Under the pieces are notes generated by a model. That model had not been told where the DNA came from. It searched no databases and worked only from the letters and a program-made list of their open reading frames with translations. From positions 3,906,001-3,970,000 of the forward strand of contig NZ_CP021235.1 in assembly GCF_003585765.1 (NCBI RefSeq): a stretch of DNA of 64,000 nucleotides, in the 5' to 3' direction. This document shows positions 1 through 10,200 of the stretch, piece by piece; the first letter of the stretch is position 1, and each line of letters begins with the position of its first letter. Source of the DNA: Pontibacter actiniarum (lineage in GTDB: Bacteria > Bacteroidota > Bacteroidia > Cytophagales > Hymenobacteraceae). Position numbers and translations under genes: made by a program.

Positions 1-984
1 TTTCGTCACACGGCCTTGCGCGTCGGTATCTACATCTACCACTTTGGTAGAGACCACAGAACCAGCCGAGGTGTTGCTATTAATAGTTATGATTTCACTG
101 ATAGTAAAAAGAGAGTATTCGCTGGTGCTTCTAAAATTATTGTAGAGTTCAAACTCAGTATCGCTTTTCTTTCTGGAGATTTCGTATCTACTATACTCTG
201 GCTCTCCTGCCGGCACTAGTATACACTTCCCGTACTTCCTGTAGTTGTAAACTACCTGGCCGTTCCCGTTGTGGGTGCTCCCTTCGTAATAATAATAAGA
301 ATAGCTCCCATCGCCGTTTGATTCAATAAAACTATCTCTATACTGCAGGAAGGATACTGTTGAAACATATTCGCCTCCAGCGCTCTCTGAAGTATAGTTC
401 ACCTTGCCACTGAGCGCGTACTCTCTCTGTACATACTTATCTAAAGTACCGTTAGCATAGCTTTTGGTCAGGTCAAATGCTTTACGCGTCTGCATGTCAA
501 CAGCTTGGTTACTCTCGAGGTAGGTCAACTGGTAGCTGTCGTTGTATTCTGCCCTTATGACTGGCACAGAACCTAACAGGACCTCTGAAATGAACAGGCT
601 ACCATTAGAGTCTCCTACCAAAACAGCAGTCCAGTCAGCACCAGCGCCCGATATTTTAAACTCTGTCACCTCCCCGTTTGTAAGCGTGATTGCCAGAACA
701 GCAGTTTCAGGGTTATAAGTAATACTTTCGATGCCCACACCGTCCTGGCCGTTCTGCCCGCCGATGCTGCCTTTGATAGCTTCTGTATAGGGAACAGAGG
801 CTGTGGTGCCGTTGCTGTAAACAATAATCAGCTGCTCGCCTTCTTTTTTAATGTCGACAACTGTTTTGCTTTTCTCAGCGGCTAGTTCTGATTCGAGCTT
901 CTGCGTGTCTTCGTTGTCCTTGCTGCAGCTAGCGAACAAGGCAAGGCAACAAAGTGCCAGGGCTGTAACTTTCTTGGTTATCAT
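1..984 (-). CDS. Lipoprotein with DUF4988-like N-terminus (3' end outside window)
   Basis: The reading frame opens at the ATG at 984 and stays open to base 1, so at least 328 codons are present and the C-terminus lies outside the window. The protein begins with a signal peptide and lipobox (LFASC, Cys about residue 25), so it should be lipidated at the outer membrane. A short charged, coiled-coil-like stretch follows, then a Gly/Asp/Gln-rich collagen-like segment (GSIGGQNGQDGVG). That layout resembles the DUF4988 N-terminal region of many Bacteroidota surface lipoproteins. The rest is rich in Thr, Ser and Tyr with no enzyme motif I recognise. A TACTTTTG box at 1053-1060 could be its promoter. 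The function is unknown; the lipoprotein call is firm and the DUF assignment is from memory. Confidence 0.75.
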   Translation of the reverse strand, partial: MITKKVTALALCCLALFASCSKDNEDTQKLESELAAEKSKTVVDIKKEGEQLIIVYSNGTTASVPYTEAIKGSIGGQNGQDGVGIESITYNPETAVLAITLTNGEVTEFKISGAGADWTAVLVGDSNGSLFISEVLLGSVPVIRAEYNDSYQLTYLESNQAVDMQTRKAFDLTKSYANGTLDKYVQREYALSGKVNYTSESAGGEYVSTVSFLQYRDSFIESNGDGSYSYYYYEGSTHNGNGQVVYNYRKYGKCILVPAGEPEYSRYEISRKKSDTEFELYNNFRSTSEYSLFTISEIITINSNTSAGSVVSTKVVDVDTDAQGRVTK

Positions 985-1052
985 GTAAAATATATTAAGT
1001 ATTGTTTTCAAAGGGATTGAGAGCTAACAAAGAGACTTTACAGCTTCAGCCG

Positions 1053-1060
1053 CAAAAGTA
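1053..1060 (-). promoter_or_regulatory. Probable -7 promoter box TACTTTTG
   Basis: On the minus strand this matches the Bacteroidota -7 consensus TAnnTTTG. The nearest TTG that could be a -33 element lies 23 bases upstream, slightly more than the usual 19-21. It sits about 70 bases ahead of the lipoprotein start at 984. Confidence 0.4.
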
Positions 1061-1194
1061 CATAAGTTTTCCAATATATATTACAACTAATATAAAGTAC
1101 TCGTAGGGATGTAGCTCTATGGTATGACTGCCAGGGGAGAGGCAGGAGGCTTTGGCGAGTACTGAGGCACCTTTGAAAGGCACGGCTGAAAAGT

Positions 1195-1230
1195 AAAAGA
1201 GCCTGACTCATTTCTGAATCAGGCTCTTTT
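1195..1230 (-). terminator. Intrinsic terminator after tRNA-Met
   Basis: A 12-bp perfect inverted repeat (AAAAGAGCCTGA / TCAGGCTCTTTT) with a 12-base loop lies directly after the 3' end of the tRNA on the minus strand, and the stem ends in a T-run. It is placed to end the tRNA transcript. Confidence 0.75.
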
Positions 1231-1236
1231 CTGAGG

Positions 1237-1309
<73 letters not shown>

Positions 1310-1392
1310 CTGTTATTATGATACAAAAGTAGACTAAAGATGTTTACCATGCAAGTGTATGTACTAAAAAAGGTCAAAAAAGTTGGAATTCG

Positions 1393-3216
1393 CTAAAACT
1401 TACTTGTTATACCAAAATGAATCTTGGAATGCTTAAACGAAAGCGGCTGCTGCTCCGACTGACCCAGGGAGTACACCAGCTGGAAAATACCGGCACCCGT
1501 ACTGAAGCTGATGCCAGCACCCAGACCAAAAGGGTAGTCGCTTAGCTTTGCGGCCTGCAGGTCGCTGCGGTAGTAGCCCTGGTCGTAGAACAGCAGCACA
1601 TAGGAGTCGGAGGCAGTAAAGAGGCGGTACTCCAACGTGCCCACGCCATAGGAGGAGGCATAGAAGAAGTAGTCGTCGAAGCCGCGGAGCGAGGAAAGAC
1701 CACCCAGCCTGTACATGTCGTTCAGAAAGATGCGGTCGCTGAAGAGGGCCTCCCCGCGCAGCCTCGTGAGCAGAGCACTGTTTTTACCCAACCGCAGAAA
1801 GTTCTCCAGCCGCAGCGCCAGGCTCAGCTGCGAGCTTTTCACCTCCAGCGTATCATAGAAACTCTTCTCCAGGTCTGCGTTGCGCAGGAGCTTTTTGGTA
1901 CCCGCCGAGAACTGCAGCTCCACCAAGCGCCCACGCCTTGGGTAGTAAAAGTCATCGAGGTTATTCCAGAGGTAGTTGAGGCCATAGGTGGTGGTCTGGG
2001 CATCGGCCAGGTCGAGCTGCTGCAGGCGCTGCGGGCTTACCTCGGAAAGTATGCGGGAGTTGCGCCACTCCGTAAACACGCTGAACTTGCCGTAGCGCAA
2101 GGTATAGTAACCGATCTGTAGCCGCGGCTGCACGGTAATAAAGGTTGAGTCCTGCTTTAGCAGGTTGAACTTTAGCCCGGCCTCAAAGGGGCTCCCGAAC
2201 AGGTTGGGGTGCAGGTACTCGCCGTTAAGTACAACAGAGCCTGCACTTACCCGGCGCCACTGCAGCCCCAGCTGCTTCCCGCTGCCACCTATATTCCGGA
2301 TGTTCAGGTTGGCTTCGCCGGTTACCAGGAGTTTATCGGCGCGGTTTGGGTCAGGCAGGAACCCCACCACACCGTCAATCTGGTTCGCCTGCCGGTCTTC
2401 GAGGTAATAGTACACCTTGGCTTTGTCGCTGAGGAAGCGTACCTGCGGCGAACGCGTCACCTTTATGTAGGGCAGCTGCGTGAGCATGCGCTGGGAGGCG
2501 TCCACCTGGTCCTGGTTGTACAGCTGGCCTGGCAGTAACTGCAGGTAGCGCATCAGGAACTTTGGCTGCGTTTTGGTTTTGCCCACGATCTCCAGCGTAT
2601 CATAGGTCACCACAAAGGCTTTCTCCACCATCAGTGCTGCCTCCACCTTATTGCCTTTTATACTTACAGAGTCGAGCCAGACGGTGGCGAAGGGGTAGCC
2701 GTTGCGCTCGGCATAATCGAGAACACGCTGTTGCAGCTTTACATAGTCTGCAGGCCGGAAGGGGGTGCTGTGGTAAAACTTCTCCCTGAACCCAGACTCC
2801 ACCAGCAGGCCTTCGCTCAAGTTGCCGTTGCGCAGCTGCGCCCACTCAAAAGGCTGGCCCACATGAAGTTTCACGTGGAGCGTGTCGCCTGAGAAGTACA
2901 TACTGTCGGCAGAAGCCAGCAGGTAGGCGTCCTGCTGCAGCCGGTACACCAGGGCCCGCAACTCTTTCAGGGCCTCCGCAGAGTCGGGGAGGGCCTGCCG
3001 GAAGTTGTAGCGTTTCAGCGTCTGTGCCCCGTCAACGCCCAGGGCTTTTACAGAGAGCTGCACTTTCGCCTGTCCCTTTTCCGGCTTCTCAACCTGCTTT
3101 TCAGGCTGCTTTGCCTGCTCTACCTTCACAGGGGCCGCTTTTTGCTCTGCTACCTGCGCACGCGCCTGCGGCAACCACAGCACCAGGCTAAACAAGAAGG
3201 CGGCTATTTTGTACAT
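1393..3216 (-). CDS. Omp85-family outer membrane protein (BamA/TamA-like)
   Basis: A 607-residue protein with a signal peptide (cleavage near AQA at residue 21) and a Lys/Glu/Gln-rich linker. Roughly residues 70-270 look like POTRA-type modules, and a C-terminal half built of alternating aromatic beta strands ends in Phe, as expected of an outer membrane barrel. The LRGFDDYFFYASSYG region resembles the conserved RGF/Y loop motif of Omp85 barrels. It is shorter than true BamA (about 800 residues with five POTRAs), so it is more likely a TamA-like or accessory Omp85 protein involved in outer membrane protein or lipid insertion. It is monocistronic, downstream of nothing on its strand, with the initiator tRNA gene 83 bases past its stop. 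Confidence 0.8.
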   Translation of the reverse strand: MYKIAAFLFSLVLWLPQARAQVAEQKAAPVKVEQAKQPEKQVEKPEKGQAKVQLSVKALGVDGAQTLKRYNFRQALPDSAEALKELRALVYRLQQDAYLLASADSMYFSGDTLHVKLHVGQPFEWAQLRNGNLSEGLLVESGFREKFYHSTPFRPADYVKLQQRVLDYAERNGYPFATVWLDSVSIKGNKVEAALMVEKAFVVTYDTLEIVGKTKTQPKFLMRYLQLLPGQLYNQDQVDASQRMLTQLPYIKVTRSPQVRFLSDKAKVYYYLEDRQANQIDGVVGFLPDPNRADKLLVTGEANLNIRNIGGSGKQLGLQWRRVSAGSVVLNGEYLHPNLFGSPFEAGLKFNLLKQDSTFITVQPRLQIGYYTLRYGKFSVFTEWRNSRILSEVSPQRLQQLDLADAQTTTYGLNYLWNNLDDFYYPRRGRLVELQFSAGTKKLLRNADLEKSFYDTLEVKSSQLSLALRLENFLRLGKNSALLTRLRGEALFSDRIFLNDMYRLGGLSSLRGFDDYFFYASSYGVGTLEYRLFTASDSYVLLFYDQGYYRSDLQAAKLSDYPFGLGAGISFSTGAGIFQLVYSLGQSEQQPLSFKHSKIHFGITSKF

Positions 3217-3424
3217 TTGTGCGGTGAACTGTTAGGTGGCTAAATTGTTAAGGTACGGAATGGCGAGACCAGTGCGTGCATCAGCAAACGTCTAAGGCCG
3301 CTTTTGCGGCAAAGGTAAAGGAGATTCTGGCAGGTTGTCACTTTGCAGTGGCTTTCCTCACCGGTTGTCTCTGCTGCCATCTAACCACCCATCAATTTAA
3401 CAATTAACCACCAGCAACTAAATT

Positions 3425-4552
3425 TTGGCCGGAATATACCTCCACATCCCGTTTTGCAAGAAAGCTTGCCATTACTGCGACTTCCATTTCAGCACCTCCA
3501 TGGCCCTTAAAACCGACCTGGTGCAGGCCATGGTGCGCGAACTGGAGCTTCGGCAGGGGTACCTGCAAGGGCAGGAGGTAGGCACCATCTACTTTGGCGG
3601 CGGCACCCCTTCGCTGCTGACCCGGCAGGAACTACAGCTACTGCTGGCAACAATCAAGCGGCTGTTTATAGTTTCTGATGATGCCGAAATTACGCTGGAA
3701 GCCAACCCCGACGACCTACGCCCTGAGAAACTGCAGGAGCTGCAGGCCGCAGGCATCAACCGCCTGAGCATCGGGCTGCAGTCGTTTCATGAGCCGCACC
3801 TACAGCTGATGAACCGCGCCCACACCGCCTCTGAAAGTATAAACTGCGTGAAAGACGCCCAGGCAGCCGGCTTTAGCAACATTACGGTAGACCTGATCTA
3901 CGGTGTTCCGGCCCCGGACCACACCGTGTGGCAACAGGACCTGGACACCCTCTTTTCGCTGGGCGTACAGCACGTTTCCTGCTACGCCCTCACCATAGAG
4001 CCCGACACGGCGCTGGGCCGCTGGAGCAAGAAGGGGAAGTTTAAGCCTGCCGAGGACGAGTTTACGGCCCAGCAGTTTGAGATGCTGCTGGAGCAAATGC
4101 AGCAGCAGGCCTATGTGCAGTACGAGATCTCCAACTTCAGCAAACCGGGCCACGAGTCGCGGCACAACAGCAACTACTGGCGCGGCGTGCATTACCTAGG
4201 CATAGGCCCCAGCGCCCACTCCTTTAACGGCCCCACCCGGCAGTACAATGTGTCGCATAACAAAAAGTACATCGATGCGCTGCAGCAGGGTGCAGTGCCT
4301 TTTGAGCTGGAGGAACTCACCCTTGCCGACCAGGCAAACGACTACCTGCTTACTACGCTCCGCACCATTTGGGGCTGCGACCTGGGCAAGCTGAGGCAGG
4401 ACTACCACTACGACCTGGCAGCCCGGCACGCGGCGTACTTGCAGGAGCTGCAGCACATGGGCTTGGCCAGCGTACAGCATGACGTCCTGTACCTCACCGA
4501 CAGAGGGAAGCTGCTTGCCGACCAGATAACTCTGGAGCTTTTTATGTCGTAA
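3425..4552 (+). CDS. hemW: Radical SAM heme chaperone HemW
   Basis: A 375-residue protein of the HemW (formerly HemN-like oxygen-independent coproporphyrinogen oxidase) family, which binds heme and delivers it to haemoproteins. It starts at TTG 3425; a TAA lies two codons upstream in frame, so a longer start is impossible. The radical SAM cluster motif CKKACHYC is at residues 11-18 (Cys11, Cys15, Cys18). GGGTPS follows near residue 58, then an SIGLQSF segment and the C-terminal HemN-like domain. The motif spacing CxxxCxxC is standard, and residue Phe20 follows as DF rather than the CxF-Cys extension of true HemN, which favours HemW. It stands alone between divergently and co-directionally placed genes. 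Confidence 0.9.
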   Translation: MAGIYLHIPFCKKACHYCDFHFSTSMALKTDLVQAMVRELELRQGYLQGQEVGTIYFGGGTPSLLTRQELQLLLATIKRLFIVSDDAEITLEANPDDLRPEKLQELQAAGINRLSIGLQSFHEPHLQLMNRAHTASESINCVKDAQAAGFSNITVDLIYGVPAPDHTVWQQDLDTLFSLGVQHVSCYALTIEPDTALGRWSKKGKFKPAEDEFTAQQFEMLLEQMQQQAYVQYEISNFSKPGHESRHNSNYWRGVHYLGIGPSAHSFNGPTRQYNVSHNKKYIDALQQGAVPFELEELTLADQANDYLLTTLRTIWGCDLGKLRQDYHYDLAARHAAYLQELQHMGLASVQHDVLYLTDRGKLLADQITLELFMS

Positions 4553-4609
4553 GCATTTGCTTAACTATAAAATAATACCACGCTAAAGTACCGGCTTGTG
4601 TATTTATAG

Positions 4610-4617
4610 TATATTTG
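4610..4617 (+). promoter_or_regulatory. Probable -7 promoter box TATATTTG
   Basis: This matches TAnnTTTG exactly but has no clear TTG at the -33 spacing. It overlaps the longest possible start of the next gene (TTG 4615), which argues that the real start is the ATG at 4657. Confidence 0.45.
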
Positions 4618-4656
4618 TGGGTACTCATCCCGGAGTGCCGCACTCTACGATACAGT

Positions 4657-5091
4657 ATGCCAGACTCCGTCTTAAACTCAGTATTCAGGCCAAAGCCAGT
4701 ATTCGAAAGCGAACACTATATAATTGAAGCTGATGGTGAGCGGAGCTTTGCACGGGTGCTGTGGAAGCAGAAAATCACGGATGAGGAATTGCGGCAAGGG
4801 GCTCTAAAACTGCACCTGTTCCTGCTGGAGTCTAAGCTGGAGAACCTGCTTTCCAACTCACAGGGCCTCGCCTCGCTTAGCCCAGCCACAAAGAATTGGC
4901 TCGCCGACCAGTACTACGAAACCCTCATGTTGACTAGCATCAGGAGGCTGGCACGTGTTATGCCCTCTAACCTGTTTCACCAGATCGCGCTGGAGTCCGT
5001 CATAGCCCGTGCAGCAGCCAAGAAGAACCTCAGCTTCGCTGTCAGGAGTTTCTCCAAGGAGGAAGAGGCCCTGAGATGGCTGCAAAGCTAA
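4657..5091 (+). CDS. Small STAS/SpoIIAA-like protein
   Basis: A 144-residue soluble protein from the ATG at 4657. A longer TTG start at 4615 falls inside the probable promoter and was rejected. It has no signal peptide. Its pattern is a short beta-rich N-terminus, a VLWKQKIT strand, alternating helices, a central WLAD-like turn and a closing FSKEEEALRWL helix. The same pattern recurs in two other proteins of this window (19225-19629 and 23269-23685), so the three form one family. The fold resembles STAS/SEC14-type domains common in Hymenobacteraceae, which suggests a regulatory or ligand-binding role. It carries no catalytic motif, and the function is inferred only from the fold pattern. Confidence 0.65.
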   Translation: MPDSVLNSVFRPKPVFESEHYIIEADGERSFARVLWKQKITDEELRQGALKLHLFLLESKLENLLSNSQGLASLSPATKNWLADQYYETLMLTSIRRLARVMPSNLFHQIALESVIARAAAKKNLSFAVRSFSKEEEALRWLQS

Positions 5092-5345
5092 ACTACTGAC
5101 CGGCACGCTCTGTCTGCAGCCTCACCTTCCGACTTTTGCTACGTATACCGCTGCTACCCCGGCAGGCGCACACTGCTCACCTGCAAGTAAACTCCGGAGG
5201 AAAAGAACAGCAGCCAAAGAGAGCCAAGGGCCTGAAAGAGCAGCAAGTCAGCCTTGCCCAGCTACACCGGCAAAACCGCAATGCCACAAGCCATGTGCAA
5301 CCATCCCGGCAGAATTACTTATACTTGCTAAAAACAGACTGCCCC

Positions 5346-6116
5346 ATGGAAGCCTCTATTACCTACCACAACCAAACCTACACATTTAACCCGCTGGAGC
5401 CGCTGGATATTTCGATGCCGCTGCACCAGGAGCTGCCGCAGCCAGAGTGTTTCTGGGCGGAGCCGGTAAGCTATGAAACCATCCGGGTAGGGGACTTTGT
5501 GGGCAGTGTGGCAGAAGGCGGCTCCACCAACTATAAGCGCGTGCACATCACGCCGCACGGCAACGGCACCCACACAGAGTGCTACGGGCATATCTCCGCC
5601 GATGCCAACGCCACCATACATAACTGCCTGAAGCACTTCCTGTTCGTGGCTCAACTCATAACCGTGGCGCCGCAAAAGCAGGAAAACGGAGACGAGGTGG
5701 TGGTGCTGGAGGATGTGCAACGGCAGATTGGGGCTCAAAAGCCTGAGGCTGTTATACTCCGCACCTCGCCTAACTCTGAGGAGAAACTCACCCGCCACTA
5801 CTCCGGCACGAACCCGCCGTACCTGGATCACCGCATCGGGCAGTATCTGGCGCAAAACAGCATTCAGCACCTGCTGCTCGACCTGCCCTCTGTAGACCGC
5901 GAGTCTGACGGAGGCGAGCTGCTTTGCCACCATGCTTTCTGGCAGTACCCGCACAGCACCCGCTGCGGCGCTACCATAACGGAGCTGGTGTACGCCCCTG
6001 ACCGTGTGGCTGACGGCCTGTACCTGCTGAACCTGCAGATTGCCAGTTTACAGCTGGACGCCAGCCCAAGCAAGCCGGTGCTGTACCGCTTATCGCCGGT
6101 TTACCCACAGCTGTAG
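5346..6116 (+). CDS. Cyclase-family metal-dependent hydrolase (kynurenine formamidase-like)
   Basis: A 256-residue protein from the ATG at 5346. The open frame extends upstream to 5136, but that extension is Lys/Gln-rich low-quality sequence and was not included. It carries the cyclase-family metal-binding signature as HGNGTHTECYGH (residues 71-82), a variant of the usual HxGTHxDxPxH in which Glu and Cys replace Asp and Pro. Family members include arylformamidase (KynB), which opens N-formylkynurenine, and other amide or ester hydrolases. No other kynurenine pathway gene is nearby, so the substrate is undetermined. It converges with metF. Confidence 0.75.
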   Translation: MEASITYHNQTYTFNPLEPLDISMPLHQELPQPECFWAEPVSYETIRVGDFVGSVAEGGSTNYKRVHITPHGNGTHTECYGHISADANATIHNCLKHFLFVAQLITVAPQKQENGDEVVVLEDVQRQIGAQKPEAVILRTSPNSEEKLTRHYSGTNPPYLDHRIGQYLAQNSIQHLLLDLPSVDRESDGGELLCHHAFWQYPHSTRCGATITELVYAPDRVADGLYLLNLQIASLQLDASPSKPVLYRLSPVYPQL

Positions 6117-6125
6117 CGTAAAAAG

Positions 6126-6152
6126 CAAAGGCCGAAGCATAGCTCCGGCCCA
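6126..6152 (-). terminator. Probable terminator of metF
   Basis: A near-perfect 9-bp stem (GGCCGAAGC / GCTCCGGCC, one mismatch) lies between the convergent cyclase and metF genes. On the minus strand it is followed by a CTTTGCTTTT stretch. Confidence 0.5.
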
Positions 6153-6180
6153 AGGTAGTTTAGTTGTTTAAGGTGAGATT

Positions 6181-7137
6181 CTAAAATAGTGCTTCCGCCA
6201 CTTTTCTAACAGAGCCGGATTTACCCATGGAGTAGTAGTGCAGGCAAGGCACGCCAAACTCCATCAGCTCTTTTGACTGCTTTATCGCCCACTCCACGCC
6301 CACCTCAGCGGCGGCTTTGTTATCGGCACAGGCTTCCACCGCCTCAGCCAGTTCACAGGGGAGGTCGATGTGGAACAGGCTCGGCAGCAGTGATAGCTGT
6401 GTTTTAGTGGTGAGCGGCTTCAGGCCTGGGATGATCGGCACCTCTATGCCTTCCTGGCGGCAAAGCTTTACAAAGTCGAAATACTTCTGGTTATCGAAGA
6501 ACATCTGCGTTACGATGTAGTCCGCGCCCAGTTCTACTTTGCGTTTAAGCCAGCGCAGGTCCATCCGCATATTCGGTGCTTCAAAATGCTTCTCAGGGTA
6601 GCCCGCCACCCCGATGCAGAAGTCTGTGCCGTTGGTGTTGGCCTGCTCGTCATCCAGGTAAACACCGTTGTTCATTCCCACCACCTGCTCAATCAGCTCT
6701 GAAGCATAATTATGCCCTCCCGGCTCCGGCACAAAGCGCGCCTCGCTTTTCACGCAATCACCGCGCAGCACCAGCACGTTATCTATTCCCAGGAAATGCA
6801 GGTCGATCAGGGCGTTCTCAGTTTCTTCTTTGTTGAAGCCGCCGCAGATCAGGTGCGGCACCGTGTCTACCTTATAATGGCTTTGCAGCGCCGCGCAGAT
6901 ACCGACCGTACCCGGTCGCTTGCGTGTAGACCTTTTTTCCAGCAGTCCGTTTTCCCGCTGCTTATAAATATACTCTTCCCGGTGGTACGTCACGTCGATA
7001 AACGGCGGGTTGAACTCCATCAGCGGGTCTATATGGCTGTAAAGGGTGTGCAGGTTCTCACCTTTTAGCGGCGGCAGTATTTCGAACGTAAACAGCGTTT
7101 TGCCATTCGCATTTTTAAAGTGATCCGTTACTTTCAT
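6181..7137 (-). CDS. metF: Methylenetetrahydrofolate reductase
   Basis: A 318-residue flavoprotein that reduces 5,10-methylene-THF to 5-methyl-THF, the methyl donor for methionine synthase. The N-terminus has FTFEILPP (catalytic Glu of the TIM barrel). VTYHREE follows, then LVLRGD (FAD/folate-site strand), GVAGYPEKH and the TQMFFD motif that lines the active site. The length is normal for the family. It lies 135 bases downstream of metH on the same strand, with a long palindrome in the gap, so the two genes probably share the SAM-I riboswitch control and form a methionine-cycle operon. Confidence 0.95.
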   Translation of the reverse strand: MKVTDHFKNANGKTLFTFEILPPLKGENLHTLYSHIDPLMEFNPPFIDVTYHREEYIYKQRENGLLEKRSTRKRPGTVGICAALQSHYKVDTVPHLICGGFNKEETENALIDLHFLGIDNVLVLRGDCVKSEARFVPEPGGHNYASELIEQVVGMNNGVYLDDEQANTNGTDFCIGVAGYPEKHFEAPNMRMDLRWLKRKVELGADYIVTQMFFDNQKYFDFVKLCRQEGIEVPIIPGLKPLTTKTQLSLLPSLFHIDLPCELAEAVEACADNKAAAEVGVEWAIKQSKELMEFGVPCLHYYSMGKSGSVRKVAEALF

Positions 7138-7173
7138 GTATTGCTTTCAGGTGCTTTTATAGATGGTAGATAC

Positions 7174-7269
7174 TAGACATTAGATGCTAGACAGTTTAGC
7201 TTGGTAATAATGTTAGACCTTTACACTGTGTAAAAAGTCTAACAGCTAAAATCTAGCGTCTAATGTCTA
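7174..7269. repeat. Long palindromic element between metH and metF
   Basis: Outer arms at 7174-7191 and 7252-7269 match in 17 of 18 positions, the exception being a G:T pair. A second pair, TTTAGC/GCTAAA at 7195-7200 and 7245-7250, continues the stem. An inner pair GTTAGAC/GTCTAAC (7212-7218, 7237-7243) encloses TTTACAC/TGTAAA. Nearly the whole 96 bases can fold as one hairpin. It could be a dispersed intergenic repeat or an mRNA processing element. Confidence 0.7.
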
Positions 7270-7272
7270 AAG

Positions 7273-10200
7273 CTATGCTGTTTGCTGCGCCAGCGGCTTT
7301 GGCTCGTAGTTCAGGTTTGGTGAGAGCCAGCGCTCCAGTTCTTCCTGCGGCATATTTTTGCGTTGGGCAAGGTCTGCCACCTGGTCTTCGCCGATTTTGC
7401 CCAGGCCAAAGTACTTCGACTCCGGGTGCGAGAAGTATAAACCGCTCACCGAAGATGCTGGGTACATGGCCAGGTTCTCGGTAAGTATAATTCCGGTTTG
7501 CTCTTCAGCGTTCAGCAGGTTAAAGAGCGTAATCTTTTCGGTATGGTCAGGGCATCCTGGATAACCTGGTGCCGGACGAATGCCTTTATACTGCTCTTTG
7601 ATCAGGTCCTCGTTGCTTAGCTGCTCTTCAGGTGAGTAGCCCCACAGCTCTCGGCGAACCTTTAAGTGCATCAATTCAGCGAAGGCTTCGGCTAATCTAT
7701 CTGCCAAAGCTTTTGCCATAATAGAGCGGTAGTCGTCGTGCTCAGCTTCATACTGCTCCAGCATCTTCTCAATACCGAAACCAGCTGACACCACAAAGCC
7801 ACCGATATAGTCCTGCACACCTGTTTCCTTTGGGGCGATAAAGTCAGAGAAAGCCATGTTCGGCACACCCTGTCCTTTTTTGCCCTGCTGGCGCAAGGTA
7901 TGAAACTCCGTCAGCTCGTTTTCACGTGAATCATCGGCGTATACTTCTATCGTATCATCTGCCTCCACATTGGCAGGGTAAAAGCCAACTACGGCACGCG
8001 CCTCCAGCAACTGGTTGTCTACAATCTCCTGCAGCATCTGCTGCGCATCAGCAAACAGCTTGCGGGCCTCCGTTCCCAGTTCTGCATCATCCAGAATTTT
8101 CGGGTATTGGCGCTTCAGCTCCCAGGTATGGAAGAATGGTGTCCAGTCGATGAACGGCACAATCTCCGACAGCGGATAGTTTGTGTATACTTTGTTGCCC
8201 AGGAAGCTTGGCTTGGTTGGCCGTGTGGCTGCCCAGTCTACTTTATACTTATTGGCACGGGCTTCCCCTATACTTGCAAAGGCGCGGTCTTTGGTTCTGT
8301 TCAGGTGGTCTTCACGCAGCTTTTCATACTCTGCTTTTATCTCTGCAATATAGTTTTCGCGGTCGCTGCCTAACAAGCTGCTCACTACCGTTACGCTTCG
8401 TGAGGCATCGTGCACGTGCACAACTGGCCCGCTATACTGCGGCGCAATTTTCACGGCTGTATGCACACGCGAGGTAGTAGCGCCACCAATCAGCAACGGA
8501 ATCTTCATGCCTCTGCGCTCCATCTCCTGTGCCACATATACCATCTCATCCAGCGAAGGCGTAATCAAACCGCTCAGGCCAATGATATCTACCTGCTGTG
8601 CTTCGGCCTCAGCCAAGATCTTATCCAGCGACACCATCACGCCAAGGTCTATCACCTCATAGTTATTACAGGCCAGCACCACGCCCACAATGTTCTTACC
8701 GATATCATGTACATCACCTTTCACAGTAGCCATCAAAATAGTGCCTGCTGTTGATTTGGATGTGTCTGAAGCCAGCTTCTCCGCCTCCATGAACGGCAGC
8801 AGGTAGGCCACAGACTTTTTCATTACACGGGCACTCTTCACCACCTGCGGCAAAAACATCTTACCTGCACCGAATAAGTCACCTACCACCGTCATACCGG
8901 CCATCAGTGGCCCCTCTATTACCTCAAGCGTTTTAGTGGCTTTCTGGCGGGCTTCCTCCGTGTCTTCTTCTATGAACTCTACAATACCTTTTACCAGGGC
9001 ATGCTTCAGGCGTTCTTCTACTGGTGCCTCACGCCAGCTATTATCTGCCTGCGCGGCGCCCTTACCCTTTCCTTTTATTGTTTCGGCATAGGTAACCAGC
9101 TTTTCCGTAGCATCTGGGTGGCGGTTAAAGATAACGTCTTCAATCAGGTCGCGAAGCTCTGTTGGAATCTCGCTGTACACGCCCATCATACCTGCGTTCA
9201 CAATGCCCATATCCATACCCGCCTGCACGGCATAGTATAAGAACACGGTGTGCATGGCCTCACGCACCACATCATTGCCACGGAACGAAAACGAAAGGTT
9301 ACTTACACCACCACTTACCAGCGCATGCGGCAGGTTCGCCTTGATCCATTTTATCGTTTCGATATAGTCTACCGCATAGTTGTTATGCTCTTCTATACCT
9401 GTGGCTATGGCCAATATGTTAGGGTCGAAGATGATATCCTGTGGCGGGAAGCCAACTTCATCCACTAAAATGCGGTAAGATTTTTCGCAGATTTCTATTC
9501 TACGCTCAAAGGTATCCGCCTGGCCCTGCTCATCAAATGCCATCACAACAACGGCTGCACCATACTGGCGCACCTTGCGAGCCACCTTTTTAAAGTTCTC
9601 TTCGCCTTCTTTTAAGCTGATGGAGTTTACGATGCTCTTGCCCTGCACACACTTCAAACCTGCCTCAATCACACTCCATTTAGAGGAGTCGATCATGATT
9701 GGCAACTTTGAAATGTCGGGTTCAGAAGCGATAAGGTTCAGGAAGTTGGTCATGGCCTGCTCTGAGTCAAGCATGCCTTCGTCCATGTTTACATCGATAA
9801 TCTGGGCACCACCTTCTACCTGCTGCTGCGCCACCGATAAGGCTTCCTCAAACTTTTCTTCTACAATAAGGCGGGCAAATTTCTTAGAGCCGGTTACATT
9901 GGTGCGTTCGCCAACATTTACAAAAAGGCTTTCAGGGTAAATGGTGAGGGGCTCGAGGCCGCTGTAGCGAGGGAGAGGAGCTACCGGGGTGGGAACGTGC
10001 GGTTTATACTTCTGCACTAAGTCGGAGATTACTTTGGTGTGTACGGGCGTAGTGCCACAACAACCACCCAGTATGTTCACCAGCCCTTCCTTTAGATATT
10101 CCTCTACAATCTCGCCCATTTGCTGCGCGGTTTCGTCGTAGCCGCCAAAGGCGTTTGGCAAACCAGCATTTGGGTAGGCACTAATGTAGCAGTCGGAGAT

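Noticed and set aside
5136..5345. Longer N-terminus for the cyclase-family gene
   Set aside because: The extra 70 residues are Gln/Lys/Arg-rich and lack homology-like structure. The ATG at 5346 begins a normal family N-terminus.
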